From positions 62,001 through 126,000 of the forward strand of contig CAWKMN010000003.1 in the NCBI GenBank assembly GCA_963850765.1: a DNA stretch of 64,000 bases. The letters are read 5' to 3'. Every line of letters begins with the position of its first letter. Position 1 is the first letter of the stretch. The DNA comes from CAWKMN01 sp963850765 (GTDB lineage Bacteria; Chloroflexota; Anaerolineae; Aggregatilineales; Aggregatilineaceae). Both the position numbers and the translations under genes were made by a program. The notes beneath the pieces are model-generated. The model saw nothing but the letters and a program-made list of their open reading frames with translations. It did not search any database and was not told the DNA's origin. Positions 26,352-34,206 of the stretch are shown here, piece after piece.

Positions 26352-26858
26352 ATGACCAATTTACCGGCGGCGTCGGCAACGGCGCCGGTGGCCGAGCAAG
26401 AGAGCGAAAAAAAAGAGGGACGTGCCTGGTATTTCTGGGCACTGGTCGGCATCGGGGCGGTGGTGGCCGTCTTCATTATTGGGCTGGTGGTGGCCCTGGC
26501 CGTCGCGCTGCTGGCCGATCCTGATGATGCTGCAACCTGGGTCGGAATTATCCGCGATATGTTTATCATTGTACTTGCCATGGAAGGGATGCTGATGGGT
26601 TTCGCCCTGATCGTCCTCGTGATCCAGGTCGCGGCGCTGGTGAATCTGCTGCAAAGCGAGATCAAGCCAATTGTGGATAATGCGAACGAAACCGTCACGA
26701 CGGTGCGTGGAACGGCACAGTTTGTGAGCCAGAATGTGGTCGAGCCGGTGGTCAAGTTCACCGCGCTGACGGCGGGGATCGCGGCGCTGGCCCGCGAGGC
26801 TATCGGGATTCGCCGCGCACTCAAACCATCCGATCGGAACGGCAAGAAAAAAGACTAA
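26352..26858 (+). CDS. Two-TM protein with DUF948-like C-terminal helix
   Basis: 168 residues. TM1 (WALVGIGAVVAVFIIGLVVALA) and TM2 (MFIIVLAMEGMLMGFALIVL) are followed by VAALVNLLQSEIKPIVDNANETVTTVRGTAQFV, cited in outline, a long amphipathic helix like DUF948 proteins, which often accompany YtxH-type proteins. Here a YtxH-like gene does lie next, after a repeat. The role may be in envelope stress, which is inference from the family. Lys-rich C-terminus. Confidence 0.65.
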   Translation: MTNLPAASATAPVAEQESEKKEGRAWYFWALVGIGAVVAVFIIGLVVALAVALLADPDDAATWVGIIRDMFIIVLAMEGMLMGFALIVLVIQVAALVNLLQSEIKPIVDNANETVTTVRGTAQFVSQNVVEPVVKFTALTAGIAALAREAIGIRRALKPSDRNGKKKD

Positions 26859-27033
26859 ACTCGTTTTGAGTTCTTGAGTTTTAAGTCGTGAGTTCAGAAC
26901 CCTGGCCCGCGACCTATCCGAAATTGGCACATTCTGTAAGGGTGCGCTGCGATACGCCCCACCAAAAAGCGTATTTCCGGATGACTGCTTTTCTCAAAAC
27001 TCATAACTCACGACTCATGATTCTGAACTCGAT
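26858..27033. repeat. Inverted pair of GAGTT-type interspersed repeats
   Basis: Left arm at about 26860-26901 (TTTTGAGTTCTTGAGTTTTA, GTCGTGAGTTCAGAAC) and right arm at about 26993-27031 (CTCAAAACTCATAACTCACG, ACTCATGATTCTGAACTCG). The arms are reverse-complement versions of the same GAGTT/TGAGT-rich element, about 90 bp apart. They lie between the DUF948-like and YtxH-like genes. Confidence 0.6.
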
Positions 27034-27045
27034 GAGGGGGCCTTG

Positions 27046-27336
27046 ATGCCACGGAAGAAACAACAGAGCGAGGGGGAAACCCTCAGTTTTATCAGCGGCC
27101 TGCTGCTGGGCTTTATCGTCGGCGCGCCGATCGCCGTGTGGATGTCACCGCGCAGCGGCGAAGAGACTCGCCAGGAGATCTCGCAGCGCGGCATGATCAT
27201 CCGCCGCCGCCTCGGGGAGACGATCCGCAAGCCGATTGAGCAGGTGCAGGGCCAACTGCGGGGCGATTCGGTTCAGGAGGCGCTGGATGAGGGCAAGACG
27301 ATTGCTGCCCGACAGTCCGGCCGCGATCAGAATTAG
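27046..27336 (+). CDS. YtxH-like small membrane protein
   Basis: 96 residues. After a basic start (MPRKKQQSEGE) comes one hydrophobic helix, LSFISGLLLGFIVGAPIAVW. The GLLLGxxxGxxxA...SPRSGEETRQEI pattern is typical of YtxH proteins, which are small stress-related membrane proteins. The C-terminal half is a charged amphipathic helix. It lies 28 nt before the RRM gene and follows a DUF948-like gene, a common pairing. Confidence 0.7.
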   Translation: MPRKKQQSEGETLSFISGLLLGFIVGAPIAVWMSPRSGEETRQEISQRGMIIRRRLGETIRKPIEQVQGQLRGDSVQEALDEGKTIAARQSGRDQN

Positions 27337-27364
27337 GGCATTGAAGAGAGGGGAAAATTCCACA

Positions 27365-27901
27365 ATGACCCATATCTTGTATTTGACGAACTTTCCACCC
27401 GATGCCACGGAGGATGACCTGCGCGCGCTGCTGGCTGAGTTTGGTGAGACGGTTGCGCTCCAGGTGGGCACGGAGGAACGGACCGGGATGGCCTATGCAC
27501 TGATCGAGATGGCATCCGAGAAGGTGGCGACCAAAGTGCATCGCAGCCTGAATGGCTACCGGCTGGGCGATCGTTATCTTGCCGTCAGTTACCCGGATGT
27601 GGATCCCAAGGAACTGACCGCCAAGCAGCGCAAAGCGGTGGAGGACATCGTGGCCGAGCTCGGAGAGACGGACGAGGTCCCGCTGCGGCAGATTGACGCG
27701 ATGGCGCGGCTGTGCGGGCTGCCGTTTATCGAAGCCCTGGTCAAGGAGGCGATCGAGGTGGAGACCGCCGAAGGGATCATGACGTCGGACAGCTTGCGCC
27801 GCCGGACAAAGGGTGGAGTCTTCTTCTATTTAGCGCGCTACCGCATATCGCCGGATGTGCGCCGGATCGTCTTCAACCGAAAAGGCAAACTGGACGAGTA
27901 G
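27365..27901 (+). CDS. RRM protein with C-terminal PHAX-like RNA-binding domain
   Basis: 178 residues. Residues 1-77 are an RRM: ILYLTNFPPDATEDDLRALL (RNP2 region) and GMAYALIEM (RNP1 region, with Tyr/Ala in place of the usual aromatics). Residues about 85-172 resemble the PHAX RNA-binding domain of the eukaryotic snRNA export adapter: TAKQRKAVEDIVAELG, AMARLCGLPFIEALVKEA and RRRTKGGVFFYLARYR. It presumably binds RNA; the target is unknown. GAGAGGGG precedes ATG 27365. The next gene follows 3 nt after its stop. Confidence 0.75.
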   Translation: MTHILYLTNFPPDATEDDLRALLAEFGETVALQVGTEERTGMAYALIEMASEKVATKVHRSLNGYRLGDRYLAVSYPDVDPKELTAKQRKAVEDIVAELGETDEVPLRQIDAMARLCGLPFIEALVKEAIEVETAEGIMTSDSLRRRTKGGVFFYLARYRISPDVRRIVFNRKGKLDE

Positions 27902-27904
27902 CGG

Positions 27905-28336
27905 GTGGACCGATTCGATTTCTGGCAGCGCTGGCTCCTGATCCTGGGGGGACTGATCACGGTCCTCGGCGTGGCGATCGCGCTGCTCAACAGCACTGAG
28001 CTGTTTGACACCCTCCTTAATAACCAGATCGATCCGGTGTTCTGGGATGAGCCCGGCCCCGATGATCAAGCCCAGGATTTCCGGCAGTGGGCCTATGGCG
28101 TGCTGGGTGCAACGATGGCGGGGTGGGGCGTCTTCATAACCACCATCGCCCATTACCCGTTCAAACGCCGCGAACGATGGGCCTGGAATTGCATGCTGGC
28201 CGGAATCGCGATCTGGTTTGTGCTGGATACATACGTGTCGCTTTCGGCGGGGAACTGGTTCAACGAACTCGCGGTGAATGTGCCGCTGCTGGTCCTGGTA
28301 CTGCTGCCCCTCTGGTTTACGCGGAAGGATTTCTAG
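27905..28336 (+). CDS. Membrane protein, about four TM helices
   Basis: 143 residues from GTG 27905. Hydrophobic helices: WLLILGGLITVLGVAIALL, YGVLGATMAGWGVFITTIA, WNCMLAGIAIWFVLDTYV and VNVPLLVLVLLPLWF. An acidic loop (PVFWDEPGPDDQAQDF) lies between the first and second. I do not recognise the family. It lies 3 nt from both neighbours, so it is probably co-transcribed with the RRM and phosphoesterase genes. Confidence 0.65.
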   Translation: MDRFDFWQRWLLILGGLITVLGVAIALLNSTELFDTLLNNQIDPVFWDEPGPDDQAQDFRQWAYGVLGATMAGWGVFITTIAHYPFKRRERWAWNCMLAGIAIWFVLDTYVSLSAGNWFNELAVNVPLLVLVLLPLWFTRKDF

Positions 28337-28339
28337 CGC

Positions 28340-29194
28340 GTGCCTCTCTCGTCCACCGCGCAGCACTCCCGTGGTCGCCTGACACGGCTGCTTATGGGAG
28401 CCGCTGCCGCCAGCCTCGGCGCACTGGCCTATGCCTATTGGATTGAACCCGGCTGGATCGAGCTTCGCCGGATCACGCTCATGCTGCCACGCCTGACTCC
28501 GGCTTTTGACGGCTACCGCATCGCCCAGCTCAGCGACATCCACATGAACGGATTCATGACCGCGGAACGCCTGACCGCGATCGCGGCGCTGATCAACCAG
28601 CAGCGCCCGGATCTGATGGTGCTGACCGGCGATTTTGTCACGCGGGAAGCGGAGAATTACTTCGATCGGCTGGTCCCCGCGCTGCGCTGTCTGGCCCCGC
28701 GTGACGGTACGGTGGCTATTCTGGGCAACCACGATCATTACGGCGACGCGGACGTGATTCATCGGGTGATCCGCGACAGTGGACTGATCGACCTGAGTAA
28801 CACGGTCTACAGCGTGCGGCGCGGCGGTGAGCGGCTGTACGTGTGTGGAGTCGATGATGTGTGTGTGGGAGAAGACCGGCTGGATCGCGTGCTGGATGTT
28901 CTGCCGGATGATGGTGCCGCGATCCTGCTGGTGCATGAACCAGATTTTGCGGATGTCAGCGCGCTCAGCGGGCGGTTCGATCTCCAGATCTCCGGCCATT
29001 CGCACGGGGGACAGGTGCGGATTCCCTTCTTGGGGCCGCCGCATCTGCCACGCCTCGCCCGGAAGTATCCCGCCGGGCTCTATCGCGTTGGCCTGATGAT
29101 CCTGTATACCAATCGTGGTATTGGGATGATCGCGCCGCGGCTGCGCTTCAACTGCCGCCCGGAGATCACTGTGTTTACGCTGCTCGCGCCCTAA
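28340..29194 (+). CDS. Membrane-anchored metallophosphoesterase (YkuE-like)
   Basis: 284 residues from GTG 28340. One N-terminal hydrophobic helix (LLMGAAAASLGALAYAYWI) is followed by the calcineurin-like core with all metal motifs: AQLSDIHMN, LTGDFVT, LGNHDHYGD, ILLVHEPDF and ISGHSHGGQVRIPF. YkuE-type enzymes dephosphorylate lipid or nucleotide substrates at the membrane. Its stop TAA overlaps the first copy of the 47-bp repeat, so the ancestral gene end touched the convergent gene's stop. Confidence 0.88.
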   Translation: MPLSSTAQHSRGRLTRLLMGAAAASLGALAYAYWIEPGWIELRRITLMLPRLTPAFDGYRIAQLSDIHMNGFMTAERLTAIAALINQQRPDLMVLTGDFVTREAENYFDRLVPALRCLAPRDGTVAILGNHDHYGDADVIHRVIRDSGLIDLSNTVYSVRRGGERLYVCGVDDVCVGEDRLDRVLDVLPDDGAAILLVHEPDFADVSALSGRFDLQISGHSHGGQVRIPFLGPPHLPRLARKYPAGLYRVGLMILYTNRGIGMIAPRLRFNCRPEITVFTLLAP

Positions 29195-29237
29195 TCCTCG
29201 TCGGGGATCTCGTCCAGGGCGGTGCGGAACAAGCGGA
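29191..29237. repeat. 47-bp direct repeat, copy 1 (left of hicAB)
   Basis: Identical at 45 of 47 positions to 29771-29817, exactly 580 bp away. It starts on the phosphoesterase stop and, read on the minus strand, encodes the last residues (FRTALDEIPDED) of the Cys-rich gene found beyond the cassette. Confidence 0.9.
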
Positions 29238-29247
29238 TTGAGGAGAT

Positions 29248-29751
29248 ATGACCAAAAGATCCAAACTGCGCCGTAGGATTGAGGCCAATCCTAAGAATGT
29301 CAGTTTTCATGATTTACGAGCGCTGTTAGAATCGTATGGGTTTGAGTTGGCACGGACCAAGGGCAGTCACCATTCTTTTGTGGCACAAATCGGCTCACGC
29401 CGCATATTGCTGGTGGTCCCTTTTAGTAAACCGCTTAAGCCAGTGTACGTCAGGCAAGCTTTGGCATTTATCGCGGAAATTGAAGAACACGAGCCCGATG
29501 GTTCTGGCGATGATGAGGAAAAGAGAATGAATAAAACTCTCGAATACTACCTCGCGCTGCCCTATCCGATTGAACTGATCCCGGACGAGGACGGTTACTG
29601 GTTTGCTCAAATTCCCCTGCTGCCGGGCTGTATGACACAGGGCATATCACGCAGCGAAGCATTGGAGATGCTGGACGAGGCAAAATCGCTCTGGATTGAG
29701 ACTGCTTTGAGCGAGGGAGTCAATATTCCCGAACCGGCCCGCGCAGGATAG
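29248..29751 (+). CDS. hicAB: HicA-HicB toxin-antitoxin, fused in one reading frame
   Basis: 167 residues. Residues 1-80 are HicA, an mRNA interferase with the double-stranded-RNA-binding-like fold: FHDLRALLESYGFELARTKG and SHHSF, whose first His (His41) is the usual catalytic residue. Residues 94-167 are HicB with a partial RNase-H-like fold: YYLALPYPIELIPDEDGYWF, AQIPLLPGCMTQG and SRSEALEMLDEAKSLW. No stop separates them; ATG 29527 (GAGGAAAAGAGA upstream) could start HicB separately. HicB lacks an extra DNA-binding domain. Base composition is more AT-rich than neighbours, and the cassette lies between 47-bp direct repeats, both signs of acquisition. Confidence 0.88.
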   Translation: MTKRSKLRRRIEANPKNVSFHDLRALLESYGFELARTKGSHHSFVAQIGSRRILLVVPFSKPLKPVYVRQALAFIAEIEEHEPDGSGDDEEKRMNKTLEYYLALPYPIELIPDEDGYWFAQIPLLPGCMTQGISRSEALEMLDEAKSLWIETALSEGVNIPEPARAG

Positions 29752-29770
29752 CTATCGGTATCAGACGCTC

Positions 29771-29817
29771 CTAGTCCTCGTCGGGGATCTCGTCCAGGGC
29801 GGTGCGGAACAGGCGGA
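29771..29817. repeat. 47-bp direct repeat, copy 2 (right of hicAB)
   Basis: This copy is the natural 3' end of the Cys-rich minus-strand gene, including its TAG. It differs from copy 1 at two positions (29774 and 29812). Confidence 0.9.
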
Positions 29818-30133
29818 GGGCGTCGTTCTCGTCCACATCGAGCGGACAGCCCACATAGGGGTTTTTGATGGGGATGTCGTGCTTCAGACACCACGCGTCC
29901 ACATCCAGGCGGCGCACGAAACCCAGCAGCACGCCGCGGATGGTCAGCGTGAGTTTCATATCCGGGCTGGCATTGGCGCGCACGATGTCCGGGACCGTGC
30001 ATTTGGCGCAGTCCGACGGCCGCCAGGGCATCGATTCGGGATTCTCTTTAACCAGGCGGCATTCCTGCACGCTGCGCCCCCGGTTGAAATCTTCGTAATA
30101 GTGAGGGCACTCTTTACCCGCTGGCGTTCGCAT
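29771..30133 (-). CDS. Uncharacterised Cys-containing protein
   Basis: 120 residues from ATG 30133; an in-frame TTG at 30154 is also possible. Cys residues occur in GKECPHYYEDFNRG, QECRLVKEN, SDCAKCTVPD, DAWCLKHDI and YVGCPLD. The spacing suggests a metal site, perhaps Fe-S or zinc. The C-terminus is acidic (ALDEIPDED). I do not recognise the family. It lies downstream of efp in the same direction. Its last 47 bp are duplicated at 29191, where hicAB separated it from the phosphoesterase it once abutted. Confidence 0.7.
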   Translation of the reverse strand: MRTPAGKECPHYYEDFNRGRSVQECRLVKENPESMPWRPSDCAKCTVPDIVRANASPDMKLTLTIRGVLLGFVRRLDVDAWCLKHDIPIKNPYVGCPLDVDENDALRLFRTALDEIPDED

Positions 30134-30158
30134 CCGTGGCTGTTCTTTCTCCAAACAG

Positions 30159-30186
30159 AGCAGGCGGGTTAACCAACCCGCCCCTG
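30159..30186. repeat. Hairpin between efp and the Cys-rich gene
   Basis: GGCGGGTT (30163-30170) and AACCCGCC (30175-30182) pair perfectly with a 4-nt loop. There is no T-tract, so it may be an interspersed palindrome or mRNA processing/attenuation structure. Confidence 0.5.
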
Positions 30187-30219
30187 CCGACTACCGGCCA
30201 TCCGATCCGTGACCCGGCA

Positions 30220-30777
30220 CTAGACGCGCGTAATATATTCCCCGTTGCGCGTATCGATCCGAATGACGTTGCCTACTTCGACAAAGAGCGGCGTGGTGAC
30301 TTGCAGGCCGGTCTCGGTGATGACCTTTTTGGTCGCGCCGGTGGCGGTATCGCCCGCAATCGCCATCTCCGCGTCCGAGACGCGCTGCTCGACATGCGTC
30401 GGCAGTTCGTAGTCGATAATCTCGTTATCATACGACAGCAGCTTGATCTGCAAATTCTCTTTCAGATAGAGCACGTCGTTGCCAAAAACATCCTTGCGCA
30501 TCTGCGGCTGGTCGTAGGTTTCCACATCCATAAAATGCAGGAACTCACCATCATCGTACAGATACTCCACGACTGAAGTTTCGATGCGAATATCCTCAAC
30601 GCGGTCCCCGGAGGTGAAGGTCATTTCGCGCGTGGAGTTGGAGCGCAGGTTGCGCACCTGCACGCGGATAGTCGCGTTGCCGCGCCCCGTCTTGATGTGG
30701 TGATAGTCCAGCACTTTGTAGATTTCGCTATCTACGGTGAAATTCGTGCCTTTGCGAAGCTGGTTTACGTCGATCAT
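30220..30777 (-). CDS. efp: Elongation factor P
   Basis: 185 residues, normal length. EF-P binds stalled ribosomes and helps form Pro-Pro bonds. The N-terminal KOW-like domain has LRKGTNFTVDSEIYKVLDYH and KTGRGNATIRVQVRNL; the modified Lys position lies in the KTGRGNA loop, which reads with Arg at the tip. The OB domains end with TGLQVTTPLFVEVGNVIRI and DTRNGEYITRV. ATG 30777 has AAGGA upstream and a promoter 60 nt before it. The frame is open upstream into the NAD(P)HX repair gene without a stop. Confidence 0.93.
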   Translation of the reverse strand: MIDVNQLRKGTNFTVDSEIYKVLDYHHIKTGRGNATIRVQVRNLRSNSTREMTFTSGDRVEDIRIETSVVEYLYDDGEFLHFMDVETYDQPQMRKDVFGNDVLYLKENLQIKLLSYDNEIIDYELPTHVEQRVSDAEMAIAGDTATGATKKVITETGLQVTTPLFVEVGNVIRIDTRNGEYITRV

Positions 30778-30837
30778 AGCCTTGGTTTCGTCCTTAGTGT
30801 CCCGGCGTGGGAGTCTGAGCCTGTTGAGATCGGCCCG

Positions 30838-30846
30838 ATTATACCA
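30838..30846 (-). promoter_or_regulatory. Extended -10 element upstream of efp
   Basis: On the minus strand, TGG-TATAAT, a perfect -10 with extended TG, about 60 nt before the efp ATG. No good -35 box is visible. It lies inside the apparent read-through part of the upstream gene, which argues that this part is not truly coding. Confidence 0.55.
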
Positions 30847-30893
30847 GCAAACCCGCTCCGCTAGAATAGTTGAAAACGAGGCGCGGACGAAGG

Positions 30894-32611
30894 CTAACGA
30901 AGCGCTGCCGGCCAGCGCGTAGGCGTGGGGCAGCATCTCCAGCACGTCGCTGGCGATCACGCCCGCCCCGGTGCCAACGATCTCCTCGGCCTGGGTGCCC
31001 GCCATGCCATGCAGCCACGCGGCGGCGGCGGCCGCGTCAAACGGATCAAGTCCCTGGGCCAGCAGGCCGGTGATCGCCCCGGCCAGCACGTCGCCCGTAC
31101 CGGCGCTGGCGAGCGCGGAAGTGGCAAACGGCTCGATGGCTGTGCGGCCATCCGGCGCGGCGACCACGGTAAACGCGCCCTTGAGCACGATCACGGCGTT
31201 CCACTCGGCAGCTTTTTCCTGCGCCAGCCGGACGCGGTTGGCGTTCACCTCGTCCGCTTCCATCGTCGCCAGCCGCGCGAATTCGCCGGGGTGCGGCGTG
31301 AGCACCGCGCCGGGTGGGATCAGCGCCAGCCCATCGTCCATCGTCGCCAGCAGGTTCAGCCCGTCGGCATCGATCACCAGCGGCGGCAGGTCGCTGTCGT
31401 CCTCGGCGCTGGCGGAGTCTTCGGCTCCGAACGGGACAAAGCCGATGGCGCGCGATCGTTTGATCTCCTCTTTGGGGCGGAGCAGTTCGCGCAGGAACTC
31501 GGCCGTTACTTCCTCGCGCCCCAGGCCGGGACCGAGCAGCAGGGCGCGGTAGCCCTCAAGCTCTTTGCGCAGCACGCGCACGGCGGCTTCGTTCAGCACG
31601 CCCATATCGTGCGGCAGCAGAATCCAGGTGGCTTCGGGCAGCATCCCGGCCAGGATGGGAATGATGATCTGGGGCGCGCCGACCGTGACCAGCCCCGTGC
31701 CCACGCGGTACGCCGCCGACGCCGCGAGATAGGCCGCGCCGACGTAGTTCAGGCTCCCGGCGACGATCATCGCTTTGCCGAAAGTCCCCTTGTGGCTGTT
31801 GGATGGCCGCAGGGGCAGTCGTGCTCCGGCTTCCGCCGCATCGACCAGCGTGATGTTAATCTGCTCCAGTTCCGGCAGCTTGTCGGGCAGGCCGATGCTG
31901 CCGATATGGAGCCGGCCGACCGCTGCCGCGCCGGGGAAGGTCAGCAGACCAGGCTTGGCGGCGGCCATCGTGATCGTTTCATCGGCGTGGAGTGCGTTTT
32001 TGTCGAGCTCGCCCGTATCGCAGTTCAGCCCGCTGGGGCAGTCTACCGCGATAACAAAAGGACCGGCATCGCGCGCATCCGGGCTGAGTGCCGCCGGGGT
32101 GGTATAGGGCAGGGCAGGGCGATCCGAGCGGCGCGCATTCAGTGCCTTGTGGACGGTTTGCAGCACCTTCGCCGCATCGCCCCGGATCGGCAGGCGCACG
32201 CTGGTTCCAAACAGCGCATCTACGACAACGTCCGCGTTCGCGACCAGATTTTGCAGGACGCGATAGCCCGCCGGCTTGTCGTTCTCAACATCCGCGATGA
32301 AGACACCCGCATCTCGTGCCGCGGCGAAAACCGGATCATCGTCGGGGCGTGCGTGCAGCAGAAACGCTCCAACCGAGATACTCCTCGACCTCGGCCGTCA
32401 GGATGCGGGCCACGACCAGCCCATCGCCGCCGTTGTTGCCTGGTCCGACCAGCACTGCCACGCGCGGATCGGTCGTGCCGGCAACCAGTTCCTTGACCCG
32501 CTCGGCGACGGCGCGCCCGGCCTGTTCCATCATGGCGGCGAAGGTGTGGCCTTTTTGATCGGATGCCTGCTCGATGGTGCGCATCTGCTCGGTTGTGACG
32601 ATTTTTGGCAT
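30894..32611 (-). CDS. nnr: Bifunctional NAD(P)HX epimerase/dehydratase (one frameshift, end uncertain)
   Basis: This enzyme repairs hydrated NADH and NADPH. The N-terminal epimerase half starts at ATG 32611 (KIVTTEQMRTIEQASDQKGH) with VGPGNNGGDGLVVAR. A frame shift near 32375 follows (SV / GAFLLHARPDDD). VDALFGTSVRLPIRG and FVIAVDCPSGLNCDTGE complete it. The dehydratase half has SHKGTFGKAMIVAG, LTPHPGEFARL, VIVLKGAFTVVAAPDG and SAGTGDVLAGAITGLLAQG (ADP/ATP site). The frame as given has no stop and continues into efp. A +1 frame would stop at TAG 30894-30896, which I take as the probable end. Confidence 0.85.
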
Positions 32612-32634
32612 AGGTTATATCTCCGCTGGCCTCA

Positions 32635-32740
32635 ACCCGCCGCCCCCTCCCCGGCATAGCCACAGAGGGGGAGAGGTTGCCTCTAAGTTTCCCTCTCTAA
32701 CTCGATTGGAGAGGGGATTTTACGGGGTGAGGCCAGGATC
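32635..32740. repeat. CCCCCTCCCC...GAGAGGGGA interspersed repeat
   Basis: CCGCCCCCTCCCC, AGAGGGGGAGAGG, TTTCCCTCTCTAACTCG and GGAGAGGGGATTTTACGGGG alternate and can fold into hairpins. It is the same class as at 1931, 58466, 60450 and 62010, located between nnr and the AAA ATPase. Confidence 0.55.
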
Positions 32741-32752
32741 TCGCATAGGGCG

Positions 32753-34087
32753 CTAATAACTTTCCAGATCCACAAAATACGCCCTGGCCGCGCGATCCAG
32801 CAGGTCTTTCGTGAGCGCAGGCGGGCGGTTTTCGTATTTGGAGATGTCGATGATCTGTTCGAGAATGTCGCGCGGGTGGACCGACCGCAGGTTGCGCGAA
32901 ACGTCCACGTACCATTTTTGCAGCAGGTAGGCCAGCCCTTTTTCGTCGTAGGGGACGCGCTTGGCCTCGCACATGCGCTTAAAGATCTCGCGGAATTCGT
33001 CGAAGGTCGGATCGACCACCTCGATCTTGTGCGGGATACGGCGCAGGAACGCCTCATCGACCAGATCGGCGGGCGGCATGTTGGTGCTGAACACGATCAG
33101 GACGTTGAACGGGATCTCGATCTTGCGCCCGGTGGAGAGCGTCAGGAAGTCCACGCGGCTTTCGAGCGGCACAATCCAGCGGTTCAGCAGATCGCGCGGG
33201 CGGACCTGCTGGCGGCCGAAGTCGTCAATCAGGAACATGCCGCCGTTGGCCTTCATCTGGAAGGGCGCTTCATAGTATTTGTTGATCGGGTCGTAGACGA
33301 GGTCGAGCGTTTCCAGCGTCAGCTCGCCGCCAACCATGATCACCGGGCGCTTGACGCGGATCCAGCGCCCATCAAAGCGCTCGTTGGTGGCACCGGGCCG
33401 CCGGGGATCGCTCTCGCCGTCCACAACTTCGTGGTTCACGTTGTCGAAGACGCGGATCACCTGCCCATCCACGTCCACGGCGTAGGGGATCCACATGGGG
33501 CTGCCCAGGATCATCCGGCCGACGGCCTGCGCGATGGTCGTCTTGCCATTGCCGGGCGGGCCGTACATGAAGATCGCCTTGCCGGAGTTTACGGCCGGGC
33601 CAACACGCCCGAACATATCCTCGTTGATGACCAGCCCCGCCAGCGCCTTGTCCAGAATCTCGCGGTTGACGCGCATCCTGGCGCGCGCCTGCGCGTTCAT
33701 AGCCGCGACATACTGATCGAGCGTGACCGGGCATGGTCCCGCGTACTGGGTGCGGGCCAGGGCCTCGTGAGCCTTCTCGATGCCCTTCATGGTGATCACG
33801 TACTCAAATGCGCCCGCGCCCAGGCCGCCGCCGCCGCGTACCTCCACAAACTTTTCGCGCTTGAGGTCTTCCATCACCAACTGGACGACGTTGGTAAAGG
33901 GCAGATGCATGAGCTCGGCGATCTGGTTGCCCGACACATAACCACCAAAATACATGGTTTTGATGGCGAGATCGGACAGGATACCGATATTCAGCCCGGT
34001 ATCCTGGATTGACTGAATCGACCTGGGCGACCAGGCAGTTTGTTTAACCTGTTGGCCGGCGGTGGGCGGTGGTGTTCGCGTGCTCAT
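32753..34087 (-). CDS. AAA ATPase with N-terminal winged-helix domain
   Basis: 444 residues. The N-terminal part (about 30-120) looks like a winged helix (IGILSDLAIKTMYFGGYVSG to FEYVITMKGIEKAHEALA). The AAA module has Walker A FMYGPPGNGKTTIAQAVG, Walker B-like MFLIDDFGRQQ, sensor-1 VLIVFSTNMPP and an arginine in EAFLRRIPHKIEV. A small helical lid follows to the C-terminus. It is MoxR-like in outline and probably remodels protein or nucleoprotein complexes. The partner is unknown and no VWA gene is adjacent. Interspersed repeats lie on both sides. Confidence 0.83.
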   Translation of the reverse strand: MSTRTPPPTAGQQVKQTAWSPRSIQSIQDTGLNIGILSDLAIKTMYFGGYVSGNQIAELMHLPFTNVVQLVMEDLKREKFVEVRGGGGLGAGAFEYVITMKGIEKAHEALARTQYAGPCPVTLDQYVAAMNAQARARMRVNREILDKALAGLVINEDMFGRVGPAVNSGKAIFMYGPPGNGKTTIAQAVGRMILGSPMWIPYAVDVDGQVIRVFDNVNHEVVDGESDPRRPGATNERFDGRWIRVKRPVIMVGGELTLETLDLVYDPINKYYEAPFQMKANGGMFLIDDFGRQQVRPRDLLNRWIVPLESRVDFLTLSTGRKIEIPFNVLIVFSTNMPPADLVDEAFLRRIPHKIEVVDPTFDEFREIFKRMCEAKRVPYDEKGLAYLLQKWYVDVSRNLRSVHPRDILEQIIDISKYENRPPALTKDLLDRAARAYFVDLESY

Positions 34088-34120
34088 AATGTCAGTAGCT
34101 CCCCATTGTTCGGATATTGG

Positions 34121-34206
34121 CTATTAGTTTTCGGTTTTTGGTGGGATGCTCGCGGCTCGTGTCTGTCACCAACAACCAGTCACTAAGAACTGTAAACTAA
34201 TCACTA
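34121..34206. repeat. CACTAAGAACT/TAATCACTAATCAC low-complexity repeat
   Basis: GGCTATTAGTTTTCGGTTTTTGG, then CAACCAGTCACTAAG and AACTAATCACTAATCAC. These are short degenerate units like those in the other gap elements, between the aminotransferase and AAA genes. Confidence 0.4.

Noticed and set aside
29191..29817. 47-bp repeats as target duplication of a typical IS
   Set aside because: Much longer than IS target duplications and no inverted termini or transposase are present; a gene-end duplication fits better.
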